From assembly GCA_947629995.1 (NCBI GenBank), contig CANRFX010000015.1:1-18374 (forward strand): a DNA stretch of 18,374 bases. Reading direction: 5' to 3'. Shown here in pieces: positions 7,423-16,600 of this stretch (position 1 is its first letter; every line of letters begins with the position of its first letter). A model generated the notes under the pieces. The model saw nothing but the letters and a program-made list of their open reading frames with translations. It searched no databases and had not been told where the DNA came from. The position numbers and the translations under genes are program-made. This stretch comes from an uncultured Clostridia bacterium. Its GTDB lineage: Bacteria; Bacillota; Clostridia; TANB77; CAG-508.

Positions 7423-8427
7423 CTAAGAGTTCATAGCTTCTTCTACAGCTACTGCAACTGCAACAGATGCTCCAACCATTGGGTTATTACCCATTCCAAT
7501 TAATCCCATCATTTCTACATGAGCAGGTACAGATGAGCTTCCTGCAAATTGTGCATCTGAATGCATTCTTCCCATAGTATCTGTCATACCATAAGATGCA
7601 GGTCCTGCAGCCATATTATCTGGATGAAGTGTTCTTCCTGTTCCTCCTCCACTTGCAACTGAGAAATATTTTTTATTTGCTTCTATTCTTTCTTTTTTAT
7701 ATGTACCTGCAACTGGATGTTGAAATCTTGTTGGATTTGTTGAATTTCCTGTAATAGAAACATCAACATCTTCTAACCACATTATAGCAACTCCTTCTCT
7801 AACATCATTTGCACCATAACATCTAACTTTACTTCTATCTCCATCTGAATATTTTATTTCTTCTACTATTTTAACTTTTCCTGTAAAGAAATCAAAATCT
7901 GTTTTAACATAGGTAAATCCATTAATTCTTGAAATAACTTGTGCTGCATCTTTTCCAAGTCCATTTAAAATAACTCTTAAAGGTTCTTTTCTTACCTTAT
8001 TTGCTGACTTTGCAATTCCAATCGCTCCTTCTGCTGCTGCAAAAGATTCATGTCCTGCTAAAAATGCAAAACATTTTGTATCTTCTGATAATAGCATAGA
8101 AGCCAAATTTCCATGTCCTAATCCAACCTTTCTGTCATCTGCAACAGAACCAGGAATACAAAAAGCTTGCAATCCTTCTCCTATTGCCTTTGCTGCATCT
8201 GCTGCTTTGGTACATCCCTTTTTAATTGCAATTGCTGCACCTAAAACATATGCCCATGCTGCATTTTCAAAGCAAATTGGTTGCACTCCTTTTACAATTT
8301 CATAAGGATTAAATCCTTTTTCTTTGCATAATTCTAACGCGTCTTCAAAATCTTTTATTCCGTATTTTTCCATGACTGGTTTTATTTGATCTATTCTTCT
8401 TTCATAACTTTCAAATGTTACTGCCAT
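7423..8427 (-). CDS. GGGtGRT-family protein
   Basis: Member of the family named for its GGGtGRT motif, here at residues 260-266 (SVASGGGTGRTLHPD); the biochemical role is not established to my knowledge. The 334-aa protein is cytoplasmic, with an Ala/Gly-rich middle (VLGAAIAIKKGC at 61-72) and scattered Cys at 34, 52, 72, 90, 119 and 203. The C-terminal stretch HVEMMGLIGMGNNPMVGASVAVAVAVEEAM is also Gly/Ala/Val-rich. The start has a GGGAGGAAT site. It follows the NifU-like gene by 36 bases, and the two are very likely co-transcribed and functionally linked, perhaps around a metal or Fe-S centre (inference). CGGA at 8362-8359 is out of frame (TAC GGA) and read normally. Confidence 0.88.
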   Translation of the reverse strand: MAVTFESYERRIDQIKPVMEKYGIKDFEDALELCKEKGFNPYEIVKGVQPICFENAAWAYVLGAAIAIKKGCTKAADAAKAIGEGLQAFCIPGSVADDRKVGLGHGNLASMLLSEDTKCFAFLAGHESFAAAEGAIGIAKSANKVRKEPLRVILNGLGKDAAQVISRINGFTYVKTDFDFFTGKVKIVEEIKYSDGDRSKVRCYGANDVREGVAIMWLEDVDVSITGNSTNPTRFQHPVAGTYKKERIEANKKYFSVASGGGTGRTLHPDNMAAGPASYGMTDTMGRMHSDAQFAGSSSVPAHVEMMGLIGMGNNPMVGASVAVAVAVEEAMNS

Positions 8428-8463
8428 TTTTATTCCTCCCTTAATTTTATATGATTTTTGTAT

Positions 8464-9157
8464 TTATTCCTCTCTTGGATCAATTTTTTTAACTGCTTCA
8501 TCAAATCTTCCATATGTACCAGAAGCTTTTTCAATTGCTTCTTTAGGGTCTATACCTTTTTTAATGTTATCCATCATTTTTCCTAGATGAACATATTTGT
8601 ATCCAATTATTTGGTCATCCTTATCTAATCCTAATTCTACTATGTATCCTTCTGCTAAATTTAAATATCTTGGTCCTTTTAAAGAACTTGAATAAATTGT
8701 TCCAACTTGTGATGTATGTCCTTTTCCTAAATCTTCTAAACCTGCTCCTACTGGAAGTCCTCCTTCTGAAAAAGCAGTTTGTGTTCTACCATATACAATT
8801 TGTAAAAATAATTCTCTCATAGCAGTATTAATAGCATCACATACTAAATCTGTATTTAATGCCTCTAATATTGTTTTTCCTGTTAAAATTTCTCCTGCCA
8901 TTGCAGCTGAATGTGTCATTCCTGAACATCCAATTGTTTCAATTAATGCTTCTTGAATAACCCCTTCTTTTACATTTAATGTTAATTTACATGCTCCTTG
9001 CTGTGGTGCACACCATCCGAATTCCATGTGTTAACCCAGAAATATCTTTAATTTCTTTTGCTTTTACCCATTTTCCTTCTTCTGGTATTGGTGCTGGTCC
9101 ATGGTTTACGCCTTTTGCAACTTGGCACATCCCTTCTAATTCTTTTGAATAAATCAT
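8464..9157 (-). CDS. NifU-like iron-sulfur scaffold-type protein, read through one +1 shift at a CGG codon
   Basis: The product resembles the NifU N-terminal/IscU-like scaffold family that accompanies GGGtGRT proteins. The ATG at 9157 (AAAGGAG site) opens 46 codons (MIYSKELEGMCQVAKGVNHG..., ending ISGLTHGI). In-frame CGG at 9019-9017 follows, and the zero frame stops 10 codons later. Skipping the C reads GGA and joins directly to GWCAPQQGACKLTLNV and 184 codons in all, about 230 aa. Likely cluster- or metal-binding cysteines lie in GWCAPQQGAC and IGCSGMTHSAAMAGEI. An alternative start at 9027 (MEFGWC) has no ribosome binding site and would lose 46 residues that look coding and are preceded by a good site. 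Pairs with the GGGtGRT gene 36 bases downstream. Confidence 0.85.
9016..9019 (-). other. CGGA +1 recoding site in the NifU-like gene (codon 47)
   Basis: Zero frame CAT GGA ATT CGG ATG GTG TGC leads to TAA 10 codons on. Reading GGA instead gives CAT GGA ATT GGA TGG TGT GCA CCA, H-G-I-G-W-C-A-P, running straight into the conserved Cys motif. P-site codon ATT. Confidence 0.8.
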
Positions 9158-9199
9158 TTTTTATTGCTCCTTTCATTTCTTCATTTTGTTCTATATTAA

Positions 9200-9220
9200 T
9201 TTTAGGCTATTTACCTAAAA
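9200..9220 (-). terminator. Possible weak terminator after the YezG-like gene
   Basis: A 7-bp hairpin (TTTTAGG pairing with CCTAAAA, 7-base loop) lies shortly after the stop of the YezG-like gene, followed on the minus strand only by TTAATATAG. The T-tract is poor, so it may be partial or unrelated. Confidence 0.3.
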
Positions 9221-9227
9221 ATGATAA

Positions 9228-9932
9228 CTAATTTTTTGATTTCATTTTTTCTATTTCTTCTTTAGATAATAAAAGTTGATTTCTATGTTTTGCTTCTTTT
9301 GTCCTTTCTTCAACTGTCTCCTCTGCTTGTTCTTTAGCATAATTTTCTGTGCTATATGCTACTATATTGTCTACATCTTTAATATATATACCTGCATCAT
9401 AATATTCTTTTCTTGATAATACTTTTGCACCTAATTTATATCTTTTTAGAATTTCTCTATCTTGTTTACTTACTTGCTCTTCACCAATTCCTAAATTTTC
9501 ATATCTCCATATAACATGCCTTTCATAACTATTAAATATACTATGATTTAAATCTGTATAGTCATATTCTACTTTAAATCTTAAATTATGAATAGACATA
9601 GTTAAATTGGTCCAAACTTCTTCCCATTCTGACTTTTGAAATTCTTTCCTTAACTCCTTTATTTTTTCGTATAGTAATTGAACCAATTTAAAATATTGAT
9701 TTTCATCTAAATTAAATTTAGCTGGTATTTCATATACATTTACCGGTTTTTTTCTAATAATTCCTTTTGGAATATAATAGAAAAACAATTCTCCTGTCTT
9801 TCCTTCTGCATCCTGTGCATCTAAAACAGAACTGTATAAATAAAGACTATCCCATTTTTCTGGTATCATGTAATATAAAATTTTTTGGATATTTTCATAA
9901 ATTTCCTTTATCTTTCTTGTATGATTTAACAT
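9228..9932 (-). CDS. YezG-like (DUF600) immunity-type protein
   Basis: The 234-aa product matches the YezG/DUF600 pattern as I know it. An N-terminal helix leads to MIPEKWDSLYLYSSVLD (22-38), then GELFFYYIPKG (48-57), VWTNLTMSI (106-114), FKVEYDYTDL (119-128) and ERHVIWRYENLGI (137-149). Members of this family neutralise nuclease-type polymorphic toxins such as YeeF in Bacillus, but no toxin gene is adjacent here. A charged C-terminal tail (about 165-234) extends beyond the usual domain and ends in a Glu/Lys-rich helix; its role is unknown. It starts only 7 bases after the gpmI stop, so it is carried on the glycolytic transcript. No in-frame CGG. Family assignment is from remembered motifs, function by inference. 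Confidence 0.7.
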   Translation of the reverse strand: MLNHTRKIKEIYENIQKILYYMIPEKWDSLYLYSSVLDAQDAEGKTGELFFYYIPKGIIRKKPVNVYEIPAKFNLDENQYFKLVQLLYEKIKELRKEFQKSEWEEVWTNLTMSIHNLRFKVEYDYTDLNHSIFNSYERHVIWRYENLGIGEEQVSKQDREILKRYKLGAKVLSRKEYYDAGIYIKDVDNIVAYSTENYAKEQAEETVEERTKEAKHRNQLLLSKEEIEKMKSKN

Positions 9933-9939
9933 ATAATTT

Positions 9940-11481
9940 TTATTCCCTATCTAATAAACTATTACCTGTCATTTCTTCAGGTTTTTCAAGGTTCATCAAA
10001 TCTAACATAGTTGGTGCCAAATCTGCTAATTTTCCTCCTGATTTTAGCTTTAGATTTTTATTACTTGTTACTAATATTAATGGTACAGGATTTGTTGTAT
10101 GTGCTGTATGTGGCTCACCTGTACTGTAATCTATCATTTGTTCTGCATTACCATGATCTGCTGTAATTAATAAATTTCCATCTTTAGATTCTATTAATTT
10201 TACTACTTTTCCAACACATTCATCTACTGCTTCTACTGCCTTTATTGCTGCTTTTAAACTTCCTGTATGACCCACCATATCAGTATTAGCATAGTTCAAT
10301 ATAATACAATCATATCTATCATTTTCTATCGCATCTAATACTTTTTCCGTTACTTCATATGCACTCATTTCTGGTTTTAAATCATATGTTTCTACTTTTG
10401 GAGATGGTACTAAAATTCTATCTTCTCCTTCATATTGTTTTTCTTCTCCACCATTAAAGAAAAATGTTACATGTGCATATTTTTCTGTTTCTGCAATTCT
10501 TAATTGTGTATATCCTTTTTTGCTAATATATTCTCCAAATGTGTTTTTCAATGTTTCTTTTTTGAAAGCAATATGAACATTTGGCATTGTTTCATCATAA
10601 CTTGTGAAACATACATAATATAAATTTAAATTCTTTTTAGTTTCAAATCCGTCAAAGTTCGGATCTACTAATGCTCTTGTAATTTGTCTTGCTCTATCTG
10701 GTCTAAAATTAAAGAAAATGACTGAATCATTTTTTTCAATTTTTGCAATTGGTTCTTCTCCATTACATATAACAGTTGGCTCTACAAATTCGTCAAATAC
10801 TTCTTTTTGGTAAGAATCTTCGATTGCTTTTATTACATCTCCTGCTTTATTTCCTTCTCCTTTTACTAAAGCATCATAACATTTTTTTACTCTTTCCCAT
10901 CTTTTATCTCTATCCATAGCATAAAATCTTCCGGAAATACTTGCAATTTTGCCAACATTTTTTTCGTTCATTTTTTCTTGTAATTTTACAATATATCCTT
11001 CTGCTGATGCAGGTGGTGTATCTCTTCCATCTAAAAAGCAATGTACATACACATTTTCAAAATCTCTTCTTTTTGCCATTTCTAGCAAGCCATACAAATG
11101 TCTATTATGGCTATGAACTCCACCATCTGACACCAATCCTAATATATGCAATTTTGAATTGTGTTTTTTACAATTTTCAATTGCCGCTATAAATTCTGGA
11201 TTACTAAAGAAATCTCCATCTTCAATTGACTTTGTAATTCTTGTTAATTCTTGGTACACAATTCTTCCTGCACCAATATTAGTATGACCAACTTCTGAAT
11301 TTCCCATTTGTCCTTCTGGAAGTCCAACTGCTAGTCCACTTGTATAGATTTCTGTATTAGAATATTTTTTCATTAGTTTATCAATATTAGGTGTATTTGC
11401 AAGTTTAACCGCATTTCCATTTTTATTGGGATTATTTCCAAATCCATCTAATATCATAAGCATAGTTAATTTGTCTTTCAT
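9940..11481 (-). CDS. gpmI: 2,3-bisphosphoglycerate-independent phosphoglycerate mutase
   Basis: GpmI interconverts 3- and 2-phosphoglycerate in lower glycolysis using two metal ions (often Mn) and a Ser phospho-intermediate. The 513-aa protein is normal length. It shows the metal-binding start LMILDGFG (8-15, Asp12), nucleophile Ser62 in GQMGNSEVGHTNIGAGR, VHCFLDGRDTPP, and FNFRPDRARQ. The C-terminal metal-site pieces NYANTDMVGHTGS and LLITADHGNAEQM, and HTAHTTNPVP, are also present. AAGGAAGG immediately next to the palindromic element sets the start. Five CGG triplets occur in this gene and all are out of frame (for example TCC GGA at 10935-10930), read normally. It follows tpiA after the 110-bp element. 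Confidence 0.97.
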   Translation of the reverse strand: MKDKLTMLMILDGFGNNPNKNGNAVKLANTPNIDKLMKKYSNTEIYTSGLAVGLPEGQMGNSEVGHTNIGAGRIVYQELTRITKSIEDGDFFSNPEFIAAIENCKKHNSKLHILGLVSDGGVHSHNRHLYGLLEMAKRRDFENVYVHCFLDGRDTPPASAEGYIVKLQEKMNEKNVGKIASISGRFYAMDRDKRWERVKKCYDALVKGEGNKAGDVIKAIEDSYQKEVFDEFVEPTVICNGEEPIAKIEKNDSVIFFNFRPDRARQITRALVDPNFDGFETKKNLNLYYVCFTSYDETMPNVHIAFKKETLKNTFGEYISKKGYTQLRIAETEKYAHVTFFFNGGEEKQYEGEDRILVPSPKVETYDLKPEMSAYEVTEKVLDAIENDRYDCIILNYANTDMVGHTGSLKAAIKAVEAVDECVGKVVKLIESKDGNLLITADHGNAEQMIDYSTGEPHTAHTTNPVPLILVTSNKNLKLKSGGKLADLAPTMLDLMNLEKPEEMTGNSLLDRE

Positions 11482-11495
11482 TTAAAATCCTTCCT

Positions 11496-11605
11496 TAGGT
11501 GTTTTTTGGGACGGGGTCAAAAAACACCCTTTTTTTTGATTACTTCAATTTAAAACTAAATTTCTTTAGATAGGTGTTTTTTGACCCCGTCCCAAAAAAC
11601 ACCTA
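11496..11605. repeat. Palindromic MITE-like element, copy 2 (tpiA/gpmI gap)
   Basis: A 110-bp element with the same perfect 33-bp terminal inverted repeats as copy 1 (11496-11528 and 11573-11605) and a 44-bp core. The core is clearly homologous to that of copy 1: both contain TTTTTTTGATTA, then TTCAATTTAAAA. TA flanks GGTG...CACC on both sides. It provides the TAG stop of tpiA and abuts the gpmI ribosome binding site, the same arrangement as copy 1 between ctsR and mcsA. In RNA it would fold into a long hairpin between two operon genes. Confidence 0.9.
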
Positions 11606-12351
11606 AAAATTTACTATTTTGCTAAATTCATCTGCTTGTAGGCTTGATCCGACCTACTAAGCCACCATCAATATCAGACATTGTAAATAATTCTTTTGCA
11701 TTAGAACTTTTTACACTTCCGCCATACTGTATTATAACTCTATCTGCTACATTTTGTCCATATTTTTGGGCAATTTTATTTCTAATTGCTTTTATACTGT
11801 CATTTGCATCTTCTTTTGTTGCTGTCTTTCCTGTGCCTATTGCCCAAATTGGTTCATAAGCAATAATTATATTTTCTATTTTTTCTTTTGTCAAGCCTTC
11901 TAATGCTAATTCTGTTTGTTTTGTAATTATTTCTTCTGTTTTCCCTTGTTCTTTTTGCTCTAATGTTTCTCCTACACATACAATTGGTTTTAAATCACAA
12001 TTAAATGCTGCTTTAATTTTTTTATTTACAGTTTCATCTGTTTCATTAAAATATTGCCTTCTTTCTGAATGTCCGATTATAACATATTCTACTCCAATTG
12101 ATTTTAGCATTTGTCCAGATACTTCCCCTGTATATGCACCTTTTGGTTCAAAATGCATATTTTGTGCTCCTATTTTGATGTTTGTATTTTGTGCTGTTAA
12201 AAGAGCATAAAATAAGTCTGTATAAGGTACACACAAAATAACTTCATTTCCGTGTGTCTTTTACTAGAGGTGTTAATTCCTCTATAAATTTTATTGCTTC
12301 ATCTGGTAGCATATTCATTTTCCAATTTCCTGCAATTACTTTTTTTCTCAT
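11603..12351 (-). CDS. tpiA: Triosephosphate isomerase, read through two +1 shifts at CGG codons
   Basis: TpiA interconverts dihydroxyacetone phosphate and glyceraldehyde 3-phosphate. The ATG at 12351 (GAAGGAGGAAAAAT site) gives MRKKVIAGNWKMNM with catalytic Lys11. At codon 34 the frame meets CGG AAA TGA (12252 onward). Skipping C reads GGA AAT GAA GTT, then VILCVPYTDL and 200 codons containing His94 (IIGHSERRQ), Glu166 (AYEPIWAIGTGKT) and YGGSVKSSNAKE. A second in-frame CGG at 11651-11649 would end the protein wrongly as VGRIKPTSR. The same +1 step gives GLVGGSSLQADEFSKIVNF and TAG at 11605-11603, the expected phosphate-binding GG loop and last helix. Total about 248 aa, exactly a normal TpiA. 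No single-frame reading gives an intact enzyme. It lies between pgk and gpmI in a glycolytic cluster. Confidence 0.93.
11648..11651 (-). other. CGGA +1 recoding site near the 3' end of tpiA (codon 234)
   Basis: Zero frame GTA GGT CGG ATC AAG ... TGA gives a non-family tail. The +1 reading GTA GGT GGA TCA AGC CTA gives V-G-G-S-S-L, the phosphate-binding loop conserved across TpiA, followed by the terminal helix. P-site codon GGT. Confidence 0.85.
12249..12252 (-). other. CGGA +1 recoding site near the 5' end of tpiA (codon 34)
   Basis: Zero frame GAC ACA CGG AAA TGA stops at once. The +1 reading GAC ACA GGA AAT GAA GTT gives D-T-G-N-E-V and enters strand 2 (VILCVP). P-site codon ACA. Confidence 0.82.
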
Positions 12352-12390
12352 ATTTTTCCTCCTTCTATAATTATAATAAAGATATTTATT

Positions 12391-12420
12391 TAATTTAATT
12401 TTATTTTATTTTATTTTATT
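12391..12420. repeat. Short tandem repeat at the pgk/tpiA junction
   Basis: On the plus strand two TAATT units are followed by four TTATT units. The repeat overlaps the pgk stop codon (12418-12416). It is a 5-bp microsatellite and a likely site of slippage variation, outside the tpiA ribosome binding site. Confidence 0.7.
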
Positions 12421-13600
12421 TATCCATTAAACATTCTATTCCTGGTAATTGCTTTCCTTCTAAGAATTCTAATGATGCTCCTCCACCTGTTGATATATGT
12501 GTCATTTTATCTTGTACTCCTGCTTTTGCAACAGCAGCTGCTGAATCTCCTCCACCAATAATTGTTTTTGCATCAATTTCACCTAGTTTTTTAGCAATAG
12601 AATTGGTTCCAATTGCAAATTGTTCAAATTCAAACACACCAAGTGGTCCATTCCATACTACTGTTTTTGCCTTCTCTAATTCTTCTGAATATAATTTAAT
12701 AGTTTCTTCTCCAATATCAAGTCCTTGCCAACCTTCTGGTATTTCAGTTGATTTTACCGTTTTGCTTTCTGTGTCCTCTTTAAATTCTTTTCCTACTTTT
12801 GTATCAACTGGAAGCATAAATTTAACACCTTTTTGTTTAGCTTTTTCCATAAGTTCTCTTGCTAAGTCTAATTTATCTAATTCACAAATTGAATTTCCTA
12901 CTTCATAACCTTGTGCTTTTAAAAATGTATATGCCATTCCACCACCAATTATTAATGTATCAACTTTATCTAACAAATTGTTAATCACACCAATTTTATC
13001 AGATACTTTTGATCCTCCAAGAATTGCTACAAATGGTCTTTCTGGATTTGATACAGCATTTCCTAAATATTCTAATTCTTTTTCAATCAAAAATCCAGAA
13101 ACTGCTGGTAAGAAATTAGCTACTCCAGCTGTTGAACTATGTGCTCTATGTGTTGTTCCAAATGCGTCATTTACATATACTTCTGCTAAACTTGCAAGTT
13201 CCTTTGCAAAGTCTAAATCATTTTCTGTTTCTTCCTTATGAAATCTTACATTTTCTAGTAATAAAATTTCTCCTGGTTTTAAATTTTCTGCTTTTGTTTT
13301 TGTATCCTCTCCAATTACATCTTTTGACATAATTACTTCTTTACCTAATAATTTTGATAATTCTTTTGCAACTGGTTTTAAAGAAAATTCTGGTTTGAAT
13401 TCTCCCTTTGGTCTTCCTAAATGTGAGCATAAAATAATGCTACAATCATTTTCTAATAAATATTTTATTGTTGGAATAGCTCCTACTATTCTTGAGTTAT
13501 TAGTTATGTTTTGATTTTCGTCCATTGGAACATTAAAATCGCAACGTACTAATACCTTCTTTCCTTTTAAATCAATATCTCTAACTGTTTTTTTATTCAT
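12416..13600 (-). CDS. pgk: Phosphoglycerate kinase
   Basis: Pgk transfers phosphate between 1,3-bisphosphoglycerate and ADP in glycolysis. The start at 13600 (MNKKTVRDIDLKGKK) is preferred over the in-frame ATG at 13654, because an ideal AAGGAGG site lies directly before it and it gives the normal 394 aa. Conserved elements: VLVRCDFNVPMD (17-28, substrate Asp/Asn), the HLGRPKGEF loop, VNDAFGTTHRAHSS, ILGGSKVSDKIGVI, the nucleotide-site GGGDSAAAVAK, and HISTGGGASLEFLEG near the C-terminus. It lies 74 bases after carB with no clear terminator between, and 64 bases before tpiA. A single CGG triplet (12759) is out of frame (ACG GTA). Confidence 0.97.
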   Translation of the reverse strand: MNKKTVRDIDLKGKKVLVRCDFNVPMDENQNITNNSRIVGAIPTIKYLLENDCSIILCSHLGRPKGEFKPEFSLKPVAKELSKLLGKEVIMSKDVIGEDTKTKAENLKPGEILLLENVRFHKEETENDLDFAKELASLAEVYVNDAFGTTHRAHSSTAGVANFLPAVSGFLIEKELEYLGNAVSNPERPFVAILGGSKVSDKIGVINNLLDKVDTLIIGGGMAYTFLKAQGYEVGNSICELDKLDLARELMEKAKQKGVKFMLPVDTKVGKEFKEDTESKTVKSTEIPEGWQGLDIGEETIKLYSEELEKAKTVVWNGPLGVFEFEQFAIGTNSIAKKLGEIDAKTIIGGGDSAAAVAKAGVQDKMTHISTGGGASLEFLEGKQLPGIECLMDK

Positions 13601-13674
13601 CTTTTTATTCCTCCTTCTTATTTTTATATTATTTCCATTTTCATAAAATAACATACTATTTAATTTTATACCGA

Positions 13675-16600
13675 TTACTCATCAATTGTTGATATTCCAA
13701 GAGTTGTTTCCTCTAATACATCTAGTACTGCTCTTACAGTATCTAATGCAGTAAATATTGGAATATTATTTTCAACTGCACATCTTCTAATTAAAGCTCC
13801 ATCATTTTGTTCATCAATAGAATCTATTGTTCTTGTATTAATTACATAACTTACATATCCCTTTCGTATAGATTCTAATATTTCTTCGCTTCCTTCACTA
13901 ATTTTCTTTTTAATCCTTGTTCTAATACCATGTTCTTTTAAATACACAGCTGTTCCTTCTGTTGCTTCTATATTAAATCCTAAATTATAGAATCTCCTTA
14001 TAAGAGGAAGCGCTTCTTCTTTATCTTTATCTGCTATAGTTAAAAATATTGTTCCGTAATTTACTAAATGCATACCAGATGATTGAAGTGCTTTGTATAG
14101 TGCTCTTGTTAGTTTTTTATCATATCCTATTGCTTCTCCAGTTGATTTCATTTCAGGTGAAAGATAAGCATCTAATCCATTTAATTTTGAGAAAGAAAAT
14201 GCTGGTGCTTTTACATACCATTTTTCCTTTTCTTTTGGATAAATTTCATTTATTCCTTGTTCTTTTAAACTTTTTCCAAGCATTACTAATGTACCAATAT
14301 CTGCAAGCGAATACCCTGTTGATTTTGATATAAATGGTACTGTTCTTGATGACCTTGGGTTAACCTCTATAACATATACATCTTCATTTTTATCTACAAT
14401 AAATTGAATGTTATATAATCCAACAATTCCAATTCCTAACCCCAATTTTACTGTATAATCTAAAATTTTTTGTTTTGCCTGCTCACTTACACTAAAGGTC
14501 GGATAGATACTAATACTATCTCCTGAGTGAATTCCCGTTTTTTCAACATGTTCCATAATTCCTGGTACAAATACGTCTTTTCCATCACATACAGCATCAA
14601 CTTCTAGTTCTTTTCCTACAATATATTTATCTACCAATACAGGTTGTTTTTTATTAATTTCTACAGCTGTTTTTAAATATTTTTCTAATGCTTTTTGATT
14701 TCCTACAATTTGCATTGCTCTACCACCTAGAACATAGCTTGGTCTAACCAAAACAGGATATCCAATTTCTTTTGCAACTTTTATTCCATCTTCTATATTT
14801 GTTACTGCTTCTCCTCTTGGTTGTAGCAATTTTAATTTTTTCATTATCCTTTCGAAAGCATCTCTATTTTCTGCCTTTTCAATTGCATCTACATCTGTAC
14901 CAATAATTTTTACACCTAATTTTGCAAGTGGTTCTGCTAGATTAATTGCTGTTTGTCCACCTAAAGCTGCTACAATTCCTTCTGGCTTTTCTAATTCAAT
15001 AATATTCATAACGTCTTCAACAGTTAGTGGTTCAAAATATAATTTATCACTTGTTGTATAATCTGTTGATACAGTTTCTGGATTATTATTAATTATAATT
15101 GCCTCATATCCTGCTTGTTTAATTGTTTTTATTGCATGTACTGTTGAATAATCAAATTCCACACCTTGCCCAATTCTAATTGGTCCTGCTCCTAAAACAA
15201 TTATTTTCTTTTTATTACTTACAATTGATTCGTTTTCTTCTTCATATGTTGAATAAAAATATGGTACATAACTTTCAAACTCGCTACTACAAGTATCTAT
15301 CATTTTATAAACTGGAAAGATTTTTTCTTTTTTCCTTAATAAAAATACCTCTTCTTCTGTCATTTTCCACACTTTTGCTATGTATTTATCACTAAAGCCA
15401 ACTTTCTTTAATCTTTTTAAAACCTCTATATCTCCTACATTTTCTTCTAATAAGGTTTCCAATTTTACAATATGCCTAATTTTTTCTAAGAAAAACATAT
15501 CAATTTTAGTTATATTATAAATTAAGCCTAAATCTACGTCTCTTCTTATTAATTCGCTGATTGCATAAATTCTATCATCTGTTCCGTCTTTAATATATTC
15601 CATTAAATTATCTGTATCGTATTTATCAAATTTTGGCATATGAATATGGCATACCCCTATTTCTAAAGAGCGTACTGCTTTTAATAAACTTTCTTCAAAT
15701 GTTCTTCCTACACTCATAACTTCACCTGTTGCTTTCATTTGTGTACTTAGCTTATTAGATGCTAAAGTGAATTTATCAAATGGAAATCTTGCTATTTTAC
15801 ATACTACATAATCTAGTGCTGGTTCGAAACTTGCAGGAGTATTTGCAAGCATTATTTCATCTAATCTCATACCAACTGCAATTTTAGCAGAGACTCTTGC
15901 TATTGGGTATCCGGCTTGCTTTTGATGCTAATGCTGATGAACGAGATACTCTTGGATTTACTTCAATTAAGTAATATTTAAATGAGTGTGGATCTAATGC
16001 AAACTGAACATTACATCCTCCTTCAATTTTTAATGCTCTAATAATTTTTAAAGCACTGTCTCTTAATAACTGGTATTCTTTATTTGTAAGAGTTTGACTT
16101 GGTGCTACTACAATAGAGTCTCCTGTGTGAATTCCTACTGGATCTAAATTTTCCATATTACATACAGTTATTGCAGTATCGTTTTTATCTCTAATTACTT
16201 CATATTCAATTTCTTTATAACCTTTTATACTTTTTTCTACTAATACTTGTCCTACAGGTGAAAGACTTAAAGAGTGTTTTATTAATTCTTTTAGTTCTTC
16301 TTCATTATCTGCAAAGCCTCCTCCTGTTCCTCCTAATGTGAAGGCTGGCCTTAGCACAACAGGATATCCTATTTTATTTGCTGCTTCAACTCCTTCTTCA
16401 ATTGAAGTTGCTATAATAGATTCTAAAACTGGCTCTCCTAAGCTTTCACACAATGTTTTAAATTTTTCTCTATCTTCTGCTTTTTCAATAGATTCACTAC
16501 TTGTTCCTAATAGTTCTACTTGACATTCTTGTAATACTCCTTTTTTGTATAGTTGCATAGCAATGTTTAGCCCTGTTTGACCACCAATTCCTGGAAGAAT

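Noticed and set aside
11628..12236. tpiA, clpC, carB and the NifU-like gene as pseudogenes
   Set aside because: All catalytic residues and codon character are preserved on both sides of each break, and simultaneous loss of TpiA, CarB and ClpC is implausible.
13601..13654. Upstream pgk start at 13654
   Set aside because: It would add 18 residues encoded across a perfect ribosome binding site; the start at 13600 gives the normal family length.
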